NCBI GenBank assembly: GCA_951800555.1
Contig: CATOJU010000031.1
Location: 1-8,655 of the forward strand
DNA length: 8,655 nucleotides
DNA from: an uncultured Rickettsiales bacterium
Lineage (GTDB): Bacteria; Pseudomonadota; Alphaproteobacteria; Rickettsiales; UBA1997
Reading direction: 5' to 3'
The position numbers were made by a program, and so were the translations under genes. This document shows positions 6,481 to 8,655 of this stretch, piece after piece (within the stretch, counting starts at the first letter, position 1; the number at the start of each line of letters is the position of its first letter). The notes below the pieces were generated by a model. The model did not search any database. It saw only the letters and a program-made list of their open reading frames with translations, and was not told the DNA's origin.

Positions 6481-6992
6481 TGAATGGATGTACATTTACT
6501 TCAGAAGATGGAAGAGGTTGCCAAATTTGTGATTTTAAATTTACAGATGTTCAATTTGATCATTGTACATTTACTCGACCAGTTGGAGATTTGATCAAAA
6601 TAGAACCAGATAATGATAAAAAGTCAGGTACATTTGTATTTACAAACAATATTGTTCAAAACAATGAGAAAGAAATTATTTATGCTAATAATATTGACCA
6701 TAAACCAATAATAAACAACAATATTTTCCAAAATATTGTTATGAAAAGTGGTTATTTAATTACACTTAAACATACAGTTGATGAAATTGAACTTATAAAT
6801 AATACATATTCACAAATTACTACAAACACTGGTAAATATGGCGGTGGAATTTGTTGTTTGTATCAGCATAACAATAATATTGAAACAACAATAATTTACA
6901 GTCAATGTAAATTTTATGATAATGTTAATTCTAATAGCCAATCCCATATAATCAAGGTGGTGCCATTCAATATGGTTATTCTACTTCAATAG
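6480..6992 (+). CDS. Pmp-like beta-helix repeat protein, upstream fragment
   Basis: First fragment of a Pmp-like (GGAI/FxxN) right-handed beta-helix protein. The ATG at 6480 is probably an internal Met: the frame is open back to 6450 and the protein starts mid-repeat with no signal peptide, promoter or ribosome site. Repeat motifs include CTFTS, FVFTNNIVQNN, NNIFQNI, GKYGGGICCLY and CKFYDN. From about residue 155 (near 6945) the translation leaves the repeat pattern and ends at TAG 6990-6992, while the pattern continues in another frame. The true coding end is therefore near 6948 and the last 12 to 15 residues are out of frame. Composition and codons match the segment downstream and not the ABC gene upstream. 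Confidence 0.65.
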   Translation: MNGCTFTSEDGRGCQICDFKFTDVQFDHCTFTRPVGDLIKIEPDNDKKSGTFVFTNNIVQNNEKEIIYANNIDHKPIINNNIFQNIVMKSGYLITLKHTVDEIELINNTYSQITTNTGKYGGGICCLYQHNNNIETTIIYSQCKFYDNVNSNSQSHIIKVVPFNMVILLQ

Positions 6993-8655
6993 CCAATACT
7001 AGATTAATATTAGAATATTGTGAATTTAAACGAAATAAATGTACTTCAGGTTCAGGTGGAGCTTTAGGTATTAATATTAATCGTAATTTACAGATTTTGG
7101 GATGCATTTTTGAAAATAATGAAGCATCACAAAAAGGTGGTGCAATTTATATTTGGGGTAAAATTGTTAAACCAGATTCTGAAGAAGCACCAGAATTTTC
7201 AGATACACTTGAAATGGAATCAATTAGTATTACTAATTGCCAATTTATTGGCAATAAAGGATTAAATGATGAAGGTGCATGCATTTATATTGAAGAAGAA
7301 AATATTGTTAATACATTATTACATATTTCTGAAAGTAACTTTACTAATAACGGTGAAGTTAAAGAAAAATTTATGATATTTAATTATTGTGGAGAATTTA
7401 TATTTGAAAATAATAAAGTTGAATATACAGATAATAGTAAAACTAGTGGTGCTATTTCATCGCAAGGCTCAGTCCAAGTTCAAATTACAGGTAGCAATTT
7501 TATTAATTGCATCTCATCTTCTTATTCATCAATTAATATAGAAAATTCATATACAGATCCTAATTCAAAAATAACTATTACACATAGTGAATTTAATAAT
7601 TGCAAATCAGAGCATTATGTAATTCAAACAGGCGATTGCTTCCCAGAAATTGATTTTTGTACTATTTCATTTGATAGTTCAGATAGTGAATCAACATGTG
7701 GAGGTATTGATTTAGGTTATAACCAAGGATTTAAACTCCAAAATTCTAATTTCATTCGAACGAATGCATTAGGATCAATTCTATTTACACAAATGGGAAA
7801 TGAACAAATTTTAATTAATAATTGTAATTTTGATTCTTGTGTTGGAGAAAATAAACGATGCTTTGATATTACAATTAGCACAACTGATTTTACATTTAGT
7901 AATAATGTTATTCAAAATTTAGTTGAATCTGGAAACAAAGGTTACTTCGGAGGCATTAATTGTAATAATAAACTTCTTCATATTGTTTTAGAAAATATCA
8001 CATTTATTAATAATCGTTGTAACACCGATTATGGAGGTGGCTCAGGATTATGGATAACTAATACAGACACTATTTCTTTTGCTAAATGTAAATTCATTAA
8101 CAATTATGCGTTGAAATCACCAGACAGTCGTTCACAAAGACCAGATGACAAAGATTATTATTCAGGAGATGGAGGTGGAATTCAATATGGCTTTTCTTCA
8201 TCAATTTCTGATGTTTCAATAATCTTTAATGAATGTATATTTGAGCGTAATAAAGCTTTTCGACATGGAGGTGCAATTGCACTTCAGACAATTCAAAATG
8301 TTGAAATTGTTAAATGCACATTTACAGATAATGTTGCTGATTATCAAACGAGTGTATCAAAATTATTAAATAATAATAATTATTATCATATGAAAGAAGA
8401 AGGTCGTGGGGGAGCCATTTATTTGAATCCTACATTTTCATATAAAAATGCTAATAGCGAGTCATCTACATTTGGCAATATAATTAATGGACAAATGAAA
8501 AGTGTTAAAATTGAAGGATGCACATTTACATCAAATAAAGCATTTGATGGATATGCAATTTATATTGAAGGAGATGATTCTGAAGCAATCTTTGAATTTG
8601 AAAATAACAAATTCATTGATAACTGTGATGAAAGCATTCATACAATGAATAAATC
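6938..8655 (+). CDS. Pmp-like beta-helix repeat protein, main fragment (3' partial)
   Basis: Open from 6938 (after a TAG at 6935-6937) to the window end, about 572 residues; the repeat pattern is good from about 6950. It has no start of its own and continues the 6480 fragment across a one-base frame loss. Repeats follow the scheme x-C-x-F-x-x-N then GGAI/GGGI: GGAIQYG 6956, GGALGI, GGAIYIWG, GGGSGLW, GGGIQYG 8171, GGAIAL, GGAIYL, with FENN, FIGN, FTNN, FSNN, FINN, FERN, FTDN, FTSN and FIDN. These are the signature motifs of chlamydial Pmp adhesins, and a Pmp-like surface protein family is also known in trichomonads. Expected structure is a surface right-handed beta-helix; role in adhesion is inferred from family. 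Arg is CGA/CGT in about 10 of 13 codons across both fragments, and Ile is mostly ATT. No autotransporter domain or membrane anchor is seen before the window ends. Confidence 0.7.

Noticed and set aside
6936..6958. Programmed -1 frameshift in the Pmp-like gene
   Set aside because: No slippery heptamer and no evident downstream stem-loop; a missing base explains it more simply.
1..8655. Alternative genetic code with TGA as Trp (Mollicutes-like)
   Set aside because: Trp is encoded by TGG throughout and no in-frame TGA interrupts any of the genes.
1..8655. CRISPR array, tRNA, rRNA, transposase or insertion sequence ends
   Set aside because: No regularly spaced direct repeats, no cloverleaf or rRNA-like GC-richer segment, and no transposase-like translation was seen; the repeats present are protein-coding.

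Overview
The window holds two kinds of DNA that do not belong together by composition. Bases 1 to about 6455 look like a very AT-rich bacterium (roughly 20% GC by eye): compact genes, the standard code with TAA/TAG stops, Arg mostly AGA/AGG, Ile very often ATA, one clear Shine-Dalgarno site and recognisable -35/-10 elements. From about 6455 to the end the DNA is less AT-rich (high-20s % GC by eye). There Arg is mostly CGA/CGT and Ile is mostly ATT. It encodes a long Pmp-like repeat protein (GGAI and FxxN motifs) of the type known from chlamydial polymorphic membrane proteins and from trichomonad protists. A plausible source for the first part is a reduced, host-associated bacterium; the second part could be protist DNA. 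Both assignments are inferences from composition and family, not from any search.

Layout. (1) 1-2889: a eukaryote-like Ser/Thr protein kinase whose N-lobe lies upstream of the window. It is followed by a coiled coil and a degenerate ankyrin-like helical repeat array, an architecture typical of host-interacting proteins of intracellular bacteria. (2) 2890-3150: an AT-rich gap with a good candidate promoter (TTGACA, 17 bp, TAACCT). (3) 3151-4377: a radical SAM/SPASM peptide maturase with an RRE-like N-terminus. (4) 4468-4695: a 75-residue peptide with a Cys-free leader of 27 residues and a tail holding eight cysteines, every one in the context C-x-P. (5) 4723-4758: a perfect 13-bp stem-loop. 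(6) 4796-6469: a half-size ABC exporter without a peptidase domain, whose last codons are probably not its own. (7) About 6455-8655: the Pmp-like gene, lacking its 5' end, split by one frameshift near 6950 and running off the window.

How the genes fit. Genes 3, 4 and 6 form a compact RiPP (ribosomally made, post-translationally modified peptide) cassette of modifier, precursor and exporter. The best reading is that the radical SAM enzyme installs Cys-based cross-links in the CxP-repeat peptide and the ABC protein exports it. The precursor has the strongest ribosome binding site in the window and is set off by stem-loops on both sides, which would suit a higher dose of substrate than of enzyme. 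The CxP-repeat precursor is the most likely new item. The kinase gene is separate from this cassette and its link is only proximity.

Caution. The ABC transporter loses its usual C-terminal tail exactly where the Pmp-like gene begins mid-repeat, and the Pmp similarity extends back into the last ABC codons. This looks like an artificial assembly join or a recent recombination, so the Pmp part should not be read as a neighbour of the RiPP cassette until the join is verified.
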